NCBI RefSeq assembly: GCF_002775205.1
Contig: NC_036459.1
Location: forward strand, 19,576,312-19,640,311
Length of the DNA stretch: 64,000 bases
Source: Xiphophorus maculatus
Lineage: Eukaryota; Chordata; Actinopteri; Cyprinodontiformes; Poeciliidae
Direction: 5' to 3'
Under the pieces are notes generated by a model that did no database searches, was not told where the DNA came from, and worked only from the letters and a program-made list of their open reading frames with translations. Position numbers and translations under genes: made by a program. Each line of letters starts with the position of its first letter. The stretch's first letter is position 1. Positions 11,541-24,500 of this stretch are shown piece after piece.

Positions 11541-11940
11541 CTGATTAGTCCCTGTCAGATATTGTTCAGAAGTACGTGTACAGATGAGGAACTTTTACTA
11601 ACATGTTTCACACTAGCAAGTGTTACAGAAAAAAAAAAGAGTTTAAATGTATTTAAACCAAGATTTACTATTTTGGAGAAAACATGAAGCAGTGGGAAGA
11701 TCAGCGCTGATTCAACAGCAAGAAAAAGATTGAACAAAATCATTCACAATGATGCCGGACCAAATTCTGGAAAAGTCTGGACAAATTCTTTAACTGCGGA
11801 AAGATATAAGTTAAATTTGAGTAGGCCTGTTTACTGTCTGTCACATATTCTTCAGAAGTACGTGTACAAATGAGGAACATTTACTGAAACGTTTCACACT
11901 AGCAAGTGTTACAGAAAAAGAAAATCTATAAGAGTTTAAA
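11541..11940. repeat. Direct repeat pair, about 95 bases, spaced 290
   Basis: Two diverged copies (about 11552-11637 and 11842-11930) share TTCAGAAGTACGTGTACA, then ATGAGGAAC, and GTTTCACACTAGCAAGTGTT followed by an A-rich tail. This looks like a tandem duplication or two ends of one element. No family was recognised. Confidence 0.75.
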
Positions 11941-12833
11941 ATTTAAGCGATGAAGGAAATCACAAACTCATAGTCAGCACCGACTAGTCGTGCTACCCTA
12001 AATAATATAGTAAAACAGTTAAACTGTAGGTTTTCTTTAGAGGTATGTGTTTATTATTGTGCCTGGACGCACACACCCCCACACGCCGACACACACCTTG
12101 CACGCATACACACATACACAGATGGCATGGATAAATCTAAACTTATCTAGGAAAGGTGACAATCTATGTATTAATCTTGATACTGATGATCACTTATTAT
12201 TTTTTGTGCTCTAATTGTACTGTGTTTTTTAATTTGCTCACAAGTGGTCACATGTGCCACTGGCACACAGATGGAGTGCTGCAGATCCTGAGAGCTGATA
12301 GCTGATAGTCAACCAGTATGGTGATCAGAGGTCATCATCCTGAGGGGCTTTTAACCCACCTCACACTTCTGTTTAAAACCAGAGGTAACTACAACAACGC
12401 CTCACACAGATGACAGGTGAGGCCTGTCCGGTATTATGTCACAAACTCATAGTCAGCACGAGAGAGCCGGACAGCTGGCAGGAACCCTTTTCCCGCGCAG
12501 ATTCCGAGCTGATAATCGATGACGGTTTGAAAATCTGTTTTCCGGAGATATAGAGTTTCCTTGCAGGCCATCTGTGATGACCCTCAGGTCAAGAGAATCC
12601 CCCAGCACGAGAGAGCCGGACACACACGCACAAACACCAAATGGCTTAGTGAGAAAAACCGGAGGTAACTACAACATTCTATTTAAATATACTATATTGT
12701 ATATTATTCTAGATTATCTAACACTTATTGTTTTTTCATACTTTAATTGTATTATTCTTAAAACTCAATGTTTTTTCATACTTGTACTATTTTTAAAACA
12801 CATAGCGGGAATAACAGATGGCGTAACAGATGG

Positions 12834-12890
12834 AGTGGGGGATGGGTGGGGGATGGGGGGGGGTGGGTGGGGGGGGGGGGGGGGGGGGGA
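12834..12890 (+). repeat. Poly-G tract with G-quadruplex potential
   Basis: A run of GGGG-T/A-GGGG blocks ends in about 30 nearly uninterrupted Gs. On this strand it has ample spaced G-runs for a quadruplex. Homopolymer length in an assembly is unreliable. Confidence 0.85.
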
Positions 12891-14992
12891 TTAATAGCAA
12901 TCAATTAATTAGGGTCTTTAATTACTCATCCATCAAACTCCGATTAAATTTTGACAGAAGGGTGCCTATAGAGTCTCTCTCACAGAGCTCTGTGCCACAT
13001 CTTGTGAAGTTGGGATATTTTTCCTCCAACAGGTTCCAGAGGAATCACCTCAAAGATGGAGAAGCTGGGATGGCAAAACTGAGCAAGAGGTTTGGTACCC
13101 CACAACTTACTGAGACTATGTTCCCACATTCAGGGCGTAACTGAACCTTTTGCGTATCTGTCTGTGTTTCCCCATCAATGTGCTCTATCTACTTGGAGCA
13201 TGTTGATGGGGGAGGGGAGAATGCGTGCTCACACTCAACCTGGAACCAATGCTCTCTTCTTGCACACAGAGGGACTAAACTCAGGAACAAGAAAACAGGA
13301 CACAGAATGGAACAACAGCTTAAGTGGCAGATCAGTTGAAACACATGAGGATGATGAGGTATTGCAGGTTATTACCTGCACACAAAGTGTCCAAGAATAC
13401 AATAAAAACATGAGGCAGCCAAAGTGAGAGAAACTGAACAGGACACCAAGAAAGGATAATACTACAGGACTAGGCTAAAAAAGTAAGTAGAAATGCACAG
13501 TGAACAAAATGCAAGAATAAACTAAGAAAGTTAATGCATAGACAATTAAGCTATATTGCCAAGGCCTTTTGCACAATCATTTATAGAGGGGACTGAACAA
13601 ATTATGGCAAGACCATTACTGAATCAAAAACAGTAGATTATGATAAGTAAAAAAAATATAAAGGAAATAAAAATTCAGGAATGGGAACACAACTAACTGA
13701 AAATTGACCTCAAGGAAAAATTAAGATGGCCATAACTATGAAGCATGATTTACCCAGCAGAGGTGAGTGAAGGAGCAAAAAAAAATGTGATAAGCTAAGA
13801 AAGGCACTACTTCAACATATTTTAATCAGGTAAAAGTAAGCAGTATCCATCCAAGAATTTACTGAAGTAAGAGTAAAGAAAAAGTTTTAAATATTTGGTA
13901 AAAAGGTTACTCAAGTATTCAAGTAGGTATTTGGCAGCAACGGCTAAATACCTATAATGAGTAAAGCAAGTTCTGAGAAGTCAGCTCAGTGTCCAGGCAA
14001 TCAACAGCTATGCTTTGCCAGTAATCAGCAACTCTAATGGAGTTCAAAGTTGCCCAAGGGAGGAAATTCAGACCACTAAGGTTAAAACATGAAAGCTCCT
14101 CACCACACATGTTGGATTCCACTCCAAGTCCACCATCCACAGGCTAAACACTAAACGCACAGAAGGAGCAGTGATCTGGTGAGCATCAGTGCTATCATCA
14201 AAGATGAAATATTGCAATATTTCAAAAAAGATTTCAGTCCTAGGAATAGCTAGGATACTGCAAAAATCCCTCAATCTCCCAGGACTCTGGTATAGGATCT
14301 GAGCTTGAGATGAAGAGCCACCTTCTGCCCAGGAGAGAGAGGGCTGGGTAAAAGAGTGGCTTATAAATATATATTCACTACAAGAGCGTTGAGCATATAT
14401 TTAATGTTAGCAGTAATTGTTACTTTTACTACCTGTACTCTAATTCACTCAAAGGCACCCTTACATTGACTTTCTTTAGATCTGTTTCTGAAAAAGATTT
14501 TGAAAATAATTTATGATTTCTCTTCAATTTCACAGTTATGAAATACTTAGTCTATCAGGGGGAAAAATCATTTTATGATTGAAATATGACAAAGTGTTCA
14601 AAGCATATATTATTGTCTCTTGTACGACAATGTAAAATACTTGCTTGTGGGAGATTAACTGTTTTTGTTGTTCAGTGTAAACCTGGAGATACATACTTCC
14701 TCTTTTAAATTTCCATCTTTGATCCTCTTTTTGTGCTCTTTATAGCTTAGAGTTCTTATTTGCACTGTTTTTAATTCGATTGTAGTGGGAATTTGTGCAT
14801 TTAATTGGAATTGGAATAAAGTGCTTTCTATTTCACTTTTCAGATTATGAGTTTTGCTTTCCAAAAGCAGGGCTTTTTATATGCTTTCCATTATGAACGT
14901 GTTACATTTAAGGGGACAATCAATTTGAAGTTTCCAGAGAATCAGGTGCTTGAACCGGATGTGTTCCGGGTGGATGCTGCCGCCTCTAGCAG

Positions 14993-15003
14993 AGTATATA
15001 AAG
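14993..15003 (+). promoter_or_regulatory. Candidate TATA box upstream of caprin2
   Basis: TATATAAAGG lies in a GC-richer stretch about 550 bases before the first caprin2 coding exon. Coding exon 1 has an AG acceptor just before its ATG (about 15538), so an upstream non-coding exon is expected in this interval. Assignment to caprin2 is by position only. Confidence 0.4.
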
Positions 15004-15548
15004 GTATGGGCTGACACGGCATGACCTCCGTGTTCCCAAACATCCCGGTGGAAGTGCAGTTGAAACGTCGTCTCTGACGGAGCGGACAGGCGTGAGGTGC
15101 GGTTGTTTGTTTTGTTGTGTTCTTAATTAGCCTAGCTTCCTCCGGAAACTGTGACGGGCTATGATCAAAGCATGTGGAGAAAGTTTACCTCGCGCTTGAT
15201 GTGTGGAATATTTCAAGAAGTTCACATGAAAGCTGACAGCAACCAAGCATAATTGGCCCCAAACGGAGATTTAATTGCTTCACCGATTACCTAATTTCCC
15301 CTTTCTGACGGTATGAATCTGAGCCAGCCGCCAGGAGAGTCAGCTGGATAAAAAGACAGTTTTTACCGCATTTCTGTGTGTTTTGTTAGGTTCTGAGCTC
15401 CTATTGTCTGCGGTTCTGTACCGCCTGTAAATGCACCGTCACTGCGCTGGCAGCCGCCCAGACTGCGCTCAACCTGCCCGGGTTGAGACCAGTAGCTCCT
15501 CATTCCTCCTCCTGTTACCCTGTTCCTCCTCTTCCAGGAATTCTCATC

Positions 15549-18500
15549 ATGGTGCAGCTGTCTCCGTCTCATACCCTGCCTGTGACCCAGGACTCAGCTG
15601 ATGGGGAGGACAGGCATGGGGAGCAGCTGGATACTATTAGTAGCCCGAAGGTGGAGGACCTGCCAGAGGGGCTGAACAGCCCTCAGGTCAGTCTGGAGGT
15701 GTCCACAGCCTACCATGGCTATGAAACATATATAGAAGATGGCCTCATCTGCCTGAAGCACAAAGTCCGTAACTTGGAGAAAAAGAAGGTAAAGTGTTTG
15801 CTGTGTACCAGCAAACACTGCAGGAAACATGTCTCCTGCACTGTTCATCATGCATCTTATTTATCCTCAGCTGAAGCTGAAGGACTACCAGAAGAGGCTG
15901 AGACAGGGGGAGGTGCTCAACAAAGATCAGATGGTGAGACCAAGTTGCTAAGCAATTAGGTACTTGAAAAATTGCAAGTTCTTATTTCTATGTCTTCAGA
16001 CAAATATGTTTTGTGCTGTAGGTTGCTGTAGAGAAGTATGACGAGGTGCTCCATAACCTGGAGTTTGCACGGGAGCTGCACAAAACCTTGGATGGTCTTA
16101 CCCAGAATGCAAGTGTTCTTTATGTTTGCTCAGTTCCAGGGCTGTAGGGAACTTCTTTTGTATTTCATGAACTTGATAAATGAACACTTCGACATTCGAC
16201 CATAAATTGCAATATATGCATGTCATTTTTATTAAAAAATATTTTTTGACATTTGTTGCTATTGCCACTGTTGTGGCACTATGGTCTGAAACACATCAAT
16301 TGTGAGAAAATTGAGCTCCTCTGACTCCTCTCAGGGCTAACTAGAAACAACCAATCAGAGCCAGGAGGTGGGACTAAGCCCTGTCAGTAAGTCTTGTGTG
16401 GTACTGCTCATCCAAACCGCTCCCCTTGTTTTCTGCTGCCGCTGCAGCTTTCCCCCCATCAGCAGGTCTTATTGTAAATGCTCAGGCTAGTTAGCATAGC
16501 CACCAATAACGGTGGATATGTGGTTTTCCTGTAACAGTAAGTTGTTTCACAAGGTTGATTGACAGTGCTAAGACCCTCCTCCTGGTTCTGATTGGTTGTT
16601 TCTGGTTGAAATCTTGCATTTCTTCAGATGGCAATATTGACTTGGGGAGGTGGAGAAGAACAATCTTTTTAAATAATCTGTCTCATAACAAACTGTCACG
16701 ACATGGTGACAGTTTTAACAAATATGTAAAAACATTTTTATAAAAATGACATGTTTCAGCTTTAAAGTGAAACTTGCCTCCAAATCAACTTTTTTTGCTG
16801 ATAAACTAAATAGCTTGTGTAAGGTTTTGTTTTTGTTTCGGTGCAAATTTTGCCATTTTTGTGCAATTATTTTAGTTTGACATTATTTACCTTAAAAATG
16901 TTTTACTGCTGGTCTCTTCGGTCAAACGGTTCTTAGGCAGTTGAATATTCCTGTGGTTGGAGCGGTACGGTACAATCACAGCACTCCCTCCCTCCCAACC
17001 TCTCTCTCTCTCTCTCTCTCTGTTGCCTGCCTTGTGGTGAGTCAGGAGCTGTAGCGAGTGTTGCCATGGCGAATAGCGAGCATTGGTCGATAGCTTTACT
17101 CAGCTTTACAAGTACGTGATTTATTTGCAATGTGGACACGGAGTGGAGTGGATCTGCTCCGCTCTGACTGTTGGTGAAGGTTTGGCATTGAACTGATGAC
17201 TGTCAGACTGAGGAAGGAGGAGAAGCTAATGGAGGCTAATGGCCGTTCTCGCTGCTAGCTCTCCTGAGCAGGTTGAAGCTGAGCTGCAGAGCATTGTCAC
17301 CAACAACAGAGTTTCTAGATTTATCTATAGCTGTTGTTTTCAAAATGTCACTAGGAGTCTGAAAAATTGATAAATATAGCAACAAAGTGGACAAGGTGAC
17401 TAAGTGCTTCTTTCGTCCTGATCAGTCTCACTAACTCCTACCTCATCCCCACATTCGGCCTTGGCCCTGCCTACTTTGCTGACATTTTTCAAAATTTGCT
17501 AGATTATGCTTTCAGAGGTGGGTTAGTTACATCCATCCATTCATCCATTTTCTTACACCGTTATCCCTTTGGGGTTGGGAGGGGTGCTGTCAATGACAAA
17601 GGATTAGGACTCAAACTGCAAGAAAACAATATTTACAGGTTGTTACATTTACAGGCAGACAATAAAAGTCAGCGCCAATAAAGTATAATGAATGTTCTTC
17701 TTGTTAGCTGCACCTGTCAAGGCAGGTCTGAAGACAAACACATGAACAGAGGTGAATATTACAACACTTGTAAAAAATTAAGTCTCAAACAAATCTGTCA
17801 GTCTTTAGAGAAACAAGTTTGAGTTTTAAATGATACTGGAATACTTTAAATTACAGATATGTTTATACAGTTTAAATTCTCCATTGGTCTCTCAACCTGT
17901 CAATAGGCGAGAGGCAGGTTAGTTACACTTTAAGTTAATTGCTTACATGGTTGCAAAGGAAATCCTATCTTGTTTTGGCGTCCAGGGCGAACAACCCCGC
18001 TGGTTCCAAAGCTCCACCTTAGAGTGGCAGTCCCAGCCAAGCTCTGCCCTGTGGGGGCTGCACTTAGCAAACACCTGGTGGAACTGCATGTCTGCTGAGC
18101 TTATAATATGAACTACAACACTGTTGCAACAGAATTGTCATAACAACTACAATGTTATGATGTACTGAATAGGGAGTGTCTCTATGAGGTTATTAAAGAA
18201 ACAGAGGTCAAAATCAAACATTGGATACAGGTGTGAAAGCAAGTTTCTTTTAAGATGTTTCTGATCTATACAGCATTTTTATTACTGAAGGTAATATAGT
18301 TACTTGATGGTATGATTTTATAGCACAATGTGCCTGAATGCATAATATGGTCCCCACCCCCAGTAAAAAAAAACAACTAACCATTATTGAGTTTTGGGGA
18401 GAAATGAGATGAATATAATGAATAGTATTGACATTAAGAATACCTCTGTAGAGTTAAATTTCTTTGGTACTGACCATGCACATTAACATTTCTGTAAATG

Positions 18501-21500
18501 CACCAGAATTAGCCAAAAGCTATTTTCCTCTGTTGTTCCTGGACAATGAGTGAACATCTTGCCTGCAGTTGCTGAAGGCACAGAGGAAGGTGGTTAAAAA
18601 GGAACAAATTGCAAATATGGAGACTGAGAGGAGGCGTCTGGCCCTGGTGCTTCAGTTTCAACACCTTCTTGGTGGCCTACAGCAGGAGCACATAAGGAAA
18701 GACATCATGGCAGGACGCAATCATGCACCCTACATCCCAGCTCACCAGCTGCACAGCCTGAACCAGCTTGCTGCTATGATGGGGATCAAAAGGGATGGCA
18801 GAATGAGGTGAGGTGCCACTCTACACATGACTTTTCATTTTCTATACTCACTATTTTGAGCAACCACAGCTATACTGCAGAAATGATTAAATAATGTTCT
18901 TAACTTAGTGTTGTTGCAGGTACTTTTCAACTCTATTGGTTGAAAAGTTTGTTGGCCTGTGGTTGACCCCTCATGACGGCAAAACAACACAGAACATTAT
19001 TGTTGTTGTTGACCAAAATAACTCATTTCAGCCTGACAGCCAAGAGTCCAGAAGTAATTATTCCAGTTGTATTCTAGATAACTGGGTGCTGTTTACGTTA
19101 CACAGCACGGAGTATTGACTTCTCAATACAGCTCTTTGTATTTGTCACAAAATTGTTTTTAGTAGTTGTGAATGTGGACATTTTCCCCACAAAATCTTCA
19201 AGCTGCTTGGTTCTTGCAGCTGGAAAGAAAAACATTTTCTGTTGGGGGTTGGGGGATGCTTTCATGTTTCAAACAATTTCAAGTACAGAGTAGCTTCCCC
19301 CACAGGCTAGTTTTGCAGAAAAGTGTAAACTATCTGAAATGCCACCTGTTGACATCTTATAGCTCCTCTTTGCTTTGTGCTGCAGCTTGGCGGAGCAGAT
19401 GGACCAAGCTGCCCTCGTCTACATAGACCTTCTGGATGGGAGGGACAAACCTGTGGCTGGATCCACATGTGAGTTATACTATGACAGATAATTGTCATGT
19501 CTGGGAAAAGGCTTTTGAGATTTGTTTTAAGGTGCACTTGTTTTGCTTTCATAGAATAACCAGACTTTAAATGGCATACTTGATGTTTGAACTCATAATG
19601 CCATGTTGAAGAAGATCATTTCTATAATTCAGAAGGAGGGGCTGTGGAAGGATGATGACTTCATGTCTGCAAAATTTTATGGGTCAGGAGTTGACGTGTT
19701 CAGCTTTCTATGATGCAGAGTTGTGTTCACCTGTGGTGCAGCTGCAACTGGTGGAGAAGGTTTGCTCTGCACAAACATCCCTGTTGTTGTTGCAGGTACT
19801 TTTCTTGGTAGGAGAGTTAATACCTGATCCAGCTATAGCCCATAGCAGAATTTGGGGAGAAGCTTCTTAGCTGGATTTATGAGTGGAGAGTCAGCTGGGA
19901 TTAACGACCTTCGACCGAGTGTCCCATCTCTCTTTTTTCATAAACTAACTTATTAGCAACCAGAGTTTAAATAAACTCTCACTGACCACACTTGTTAACA
20001 GACGCTCTCCTCTTTTTCACAACGGGCTCTTGGAATTTGACCAGGTTTAATTCACCTTCTCTAATTTAGCATTAAAACAATATTAATGCAAGTATTTTGC
20101 ATTGGGTCTTCTTCAATTACGCAAAATGTTTAGATTCATTCTTTAAAACTTTCTGCAGGCTGGAAACTTATTTCCCCCTTTTTCAGGAAGCCTGCTGTTC
20201 CTGTTTCATGACACTGTCTCTGTCTGACTATGATTTCTTATGATTAAATACAAAAACAGAAACGGAATTAAAGCAAAGCTTGCATGACACAAAACATAAA
20301 AGTACAATCTCAGTGATCTTATTGAAGTTTGATTCTACTATTGGGTCCCAGGGGTGTCAAACTCCAGTCCTTAAGGGTCGGTGTCCTGCAACTTTTAGAT
20401 GTGCCTCTGCTGCACCACACCTGAATAGAATAAGTAGGTCATTAGCAAGGCTCTGGAGAACTTATCTACACAAGGAAGAGGTAATTAAGCCGTCTGTTTT
20501 AAGCCAGTGTTTTGTACCTGTGGCACATCTAAAAACTGCAGGACACCAGCCCTTGAGGACTGGAGTTTGACACCTGTCTAAAGACCCACCATCTAATCCT
20601 GTGTAGATGTATCTAATAAATGTCTGGAGAGGAATGAGCTGACTGGTGTCTCCTTAATCAGAAAAGAACACAATTTTTGAAACTTAACCTTTAGGAAAAA
20701 AGTTAAAATACTTTTAATAGATTCTAAAAGGTGTGGGCTGATTTAAGAAAAACTTCTTAGAGAACATGATCTACTCCATGAAGTTTGCATTTTCCAAAGA
20801 GGCAGTGAGAGATGTAAATGATTTTGAGCATTTCATCATGTCATGATGTTAATCCAGGGTATCTCTCTGTGTATTATAAGCCTGGTGGGCCACCAAGCTT
20901 TCTCCTCACTTCCCCCCACCAGGCTTAGATTTTTTTTTCCAAATATGGTTTTTTGTACATCAGGAACAGTGATGGTAAAGACTGATTAAGATCGGTTTAT
21001 AACTAAGGCATTGAACTAGGCGTGAGGGCATGCTCACCAACTGTGTTTATACCTGTCTATTGGCTTCACATGATATTATTTAAAAATGATGACGCCTACT
21101 CGTGCACCTCTGAATTTGTACCCTAACATTCTTTACTTAACCAAAACACTGTGGGCTGCTGATGAACTGCACTGGCCACCAGACATGGCAGGATTTCTGG
21201 TGGAAAGTAATATATTAGAGTAATAGAACTGTTGTATTAAAAAAAATACCTGGAGTGTTGTTTGGTTGTTGTCCACTGGTGTGGACTGGTGATGTGTCCA
21301 GAATACTATTCTGCATCTTGCACCAGCTGCATCAGCTGGAGATGTGCACTAGTCCACTCACTACTGCCCTACAAGGATTAGGCAGGTGCACATTATGGAT
21401 GAATCATGTAAAAGTTTGTTATACGTTGCATATCAACTGTAGTTTTCAAACATTGTTGCCCTGTGGAGAGTGACAGGTGGCACTCTCAACCAAAGTTACC

Positions 21501-24500
21501 ATGCTGTAATATATATATCAATCATTGGCTCACTGTACTAGAAGCTTTTAAATGTTTTGAAATAATAACTTTTTGAAAATGTTTGTATGCCTTTGGTAAC
21601 CTGTCTGTTGTTACTTCAGATAAGCTGTTGAAAGATGAGCTCATCAGACTGTTAAAGTACAATTTCTTCAGTTGTCTCCCACCTCCACCCAAGGCTTCAG
21701 AGTTGTCTCTGACCTCAGCCAACCCGAGTGGTAAGATCATGGTTGCATAAAACCATTAAGTGGACTTCAAAATGTTTAGAAACTCAGGCCCATATGCAGG
21801 TATGTTTAGATTTCATAAGAAAAGCTAAATGGAGCTGGATGGTTTACTGTTTTGCCAGGCTGCCAAACTTTATTGGCTGCTTTATATGCAAATTTCTACA
21901 ACAAAAAGTGCTTTGTAGGATTAAAAATGGTTTACTTTTAATCTGATAGGATCTGGAAGACCATTCCAGAAAATAAAGTAGTTGTGGTGTGTTAGTTTGA
22001 TGGCTGGTTCATCAGAACCAAGGAGTCTGGAGGGCCGGCATCCTGCATGTTCTAGTTCTCTCCCTGGTGGTAGTAACAACTTTCTCAGTATGTCAATGTT
22101 CTTCTCAGGACTTCTAATGAGCCATCATTTGATCCAGGTGTGTTAAACCAGCTAGAGAACTAGAACATGCAGGATGCCGGCCCTACTGCTTTAGATACTG
22201 CACTTTCACGTTTCTGTTTTTTTTCTGCTTCTTGGCATTTCATTTTTTTTCTTTTGTGCCCTGCTGTCAGCCTTAAAATCGATGCCTAAAGAAAATTCAA
22301 AGGAGGTAAAACATTCAATCTTTTCACCTATGTAGTTTTCTGTGGCTGCAGTTATGCTCCAAAACCTGCTTACCTATTGGGTTTACCTCAGCTTTTCAAC
22401 AGGCTCTACCTGACTGATTTGGAAACTTTGAACAGTCAGAACTGGAAGGAGGACTTTCAGGCTGTGAGAGAGCAGGAGCCTCCAGATAGCTGGGATTCAG
22501 AATTCCCAGATGGACCTCTGTCATCTCAAATTGCAGTTAACAAACCATGGAAAGGGGCTGCCACTTTCATACCCAAGGTTGTCCAAGTCCCCTCTAAAAA
22601 ACACTCTACTGAAAGCAAACAGGTGAGCTTGAACATGTCCAGAATGGATTCAACTTGCACAATAAATGACTCTTTCAAATTCTACACCTACAGTTCACCT
22701 AAAATGTTGTTTGCTAATGATTATGTGACTTTATAAAATTATCTCCAGAGAAAAGAGAAGAAAACCAAAGGACAGCAAAATGCCAAGTTGGTGAGTGTGT
22801 AACATCTAGCTGACTGAAGAACTGTTTCTCCATGCTTCTCTGCTGTGAGACTGTATTTCTGGTTCCCTACAGCCCAACCAAATGAATTTACTTGTGGAAG
22901 TTTTCAGCTCCCCCTCTGCCTTACCCAAAGACCCCGTACTGCGGAAGCAGCACCTTGAGGACCTCATGACTAAGATCCATGGCTCCTTCAGTTTTATGCA
23001 GGTGGTCTTTAACTGTGTGTAAATCTAGTAAGTAGGGATAACTCATTTTCCTATTTCCCAATGAAGGTGAGCAGATGTTCATCTTGACATAACGGTTTCA
23101 GGCTGCTGGAACTTGTTTAAAAGCTATAATCATGCACACAGTGTACTGGTCTCTGAACATGTAAACATAAAGAGCATCAGTACTCTAGTTTGACAATAAT
23201 ACCAGTAATTGTTTTACTGGTAATATTTGAAATTACCAAAATTACCCAGAAGAGAGGGAAGATTTTGTTGGAACCTGAGTATATCAAACTGATCACTATA
23301 GGATTGAGTTTTGGTAACCTATTGGAGTTTAAAACTACATATTAGCATCACCAGGTTGAGTGATAAATGAACTGAAGTGAATGCCTCTTCATCATAGCAC
23401 CTGTTAAAGAGATGGATATACTGGAACATCCTAAAAAAAACAAATCTGAAAAAGTTTGGTCATTAATTTCATAAAGGTGAATCTTTCTGTTTTTATATAG
23501 ATTCTTACCCTCGGTTGAAAATGAGCATCCAAAATGCAGTGTCTTAGAAAATGCAAATTTTATATACTGGTTATAAAAAGGATAATTTAAACAAGAATGT
23601 TAAGCTTCTGAAAATAATGTTCATGTTCATCAATGTGCCATGACAATGAGACCATCATCCTGTGGTCCTGCTGAGGTGTGATAGAAGCCCAGATTGCTTT
23701 AACTGCCTTCAGGTCATCTGACTTGTTTGGTCTGGTGTCTCATCATTCACTGGTAAATAAACCAGCTGTTGTTTACAGGACTCCCTCCTAGATGGTGAGA
23801 CCTCTGAGACCAACTGTACTCCCAGGCTAAATAGGTGCTCATCTGGAGCACTCTCTCCTCTAGGTAACAGAAAACACAGCCAGTCAGTTTTGTGGTCATT
23901 TTTGTCATTTTTCACTCTGATTTAATTACATTTATTAATGGTTAATGACTAAAAATGCCATAGTAGCAATGTGCTGTGCTTAGATTTTGTTGTGGTCAGA
24001 AACTTGCATACATTCTTCATGGGCATAAATGGTATATTTAGACTTATAATGATGTAGGGGAACTGTTAGGGTGGATGTCAGGCCCTCGTATCATTCTCAT
24101 GGAGTCTTTGTCTGGTAGTTTGAGAAGAAACATGGTAGTATTGTGGTAGTTGACTCCACTGGAGTCAACAGTCCTGCTGCTGGGTTATTATCCTCCCACA
24201 GTCCTTATGATCTTAAGTTTTGTCTGAGTAAACGGCTAGCAGCAAGTGGTTTTTACAACTGTTTTGAATATCTGGTGGGTCACTATCAGGATGGATTGGT
24301 CTTATTTGACACTGTATTTTCTTTTTCTTAAACCGGCAATTCAAAGTGAGCAGGACCAGAACCTCTGAAGATGAGGAACTATAGGGTTGATTGCTAGGGC
24401 TGAGATGAGGACATCTTTTTATTATTTTAACCTATTCTGTTCTTCCATTTTTTTTCAACAACCAGCCCAGGGATGCCTGAGAAGCCCTTCTGATATCCTG

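Larger units (their letters stand above)
10418..14940. other. Intergenic stretch with no supported gene
   Basis: No exon chain or recognisable protein was found. Visible structure: a dispersed direct repeat at 11541-11940, AT-rich low-complexity DNA, a CA-rich patch at 12065-12120, scrambled short repeats at 12378-12680 (AGGTAACTACAAC twice; CACGAGAGAGCCGGACA twice; CACAAACTCATAGTCAGCAC at 11962 and 12440), a poly-G tract near 12834-12890, and a block near 13800-13940 rich in 'AAGTAAGAGTAAA' and 'TACTCAAGTA' words, as in common fish dispersed repeats. Confidence 0.6.

Noticed and set aside
12574-13144. Glycine-rich frames across the poly-G tract
   Set aside because: The glycine runs come from the G homopolymer. 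No splice or homology support.
13090-14330. Possible transposase remnant on either strand
   Set aside because: Short frames such as the minus-strand one at 14068-14274 vaguely recall piggyBac-type sequence, but no conserved motif or inverted ends could be shown.
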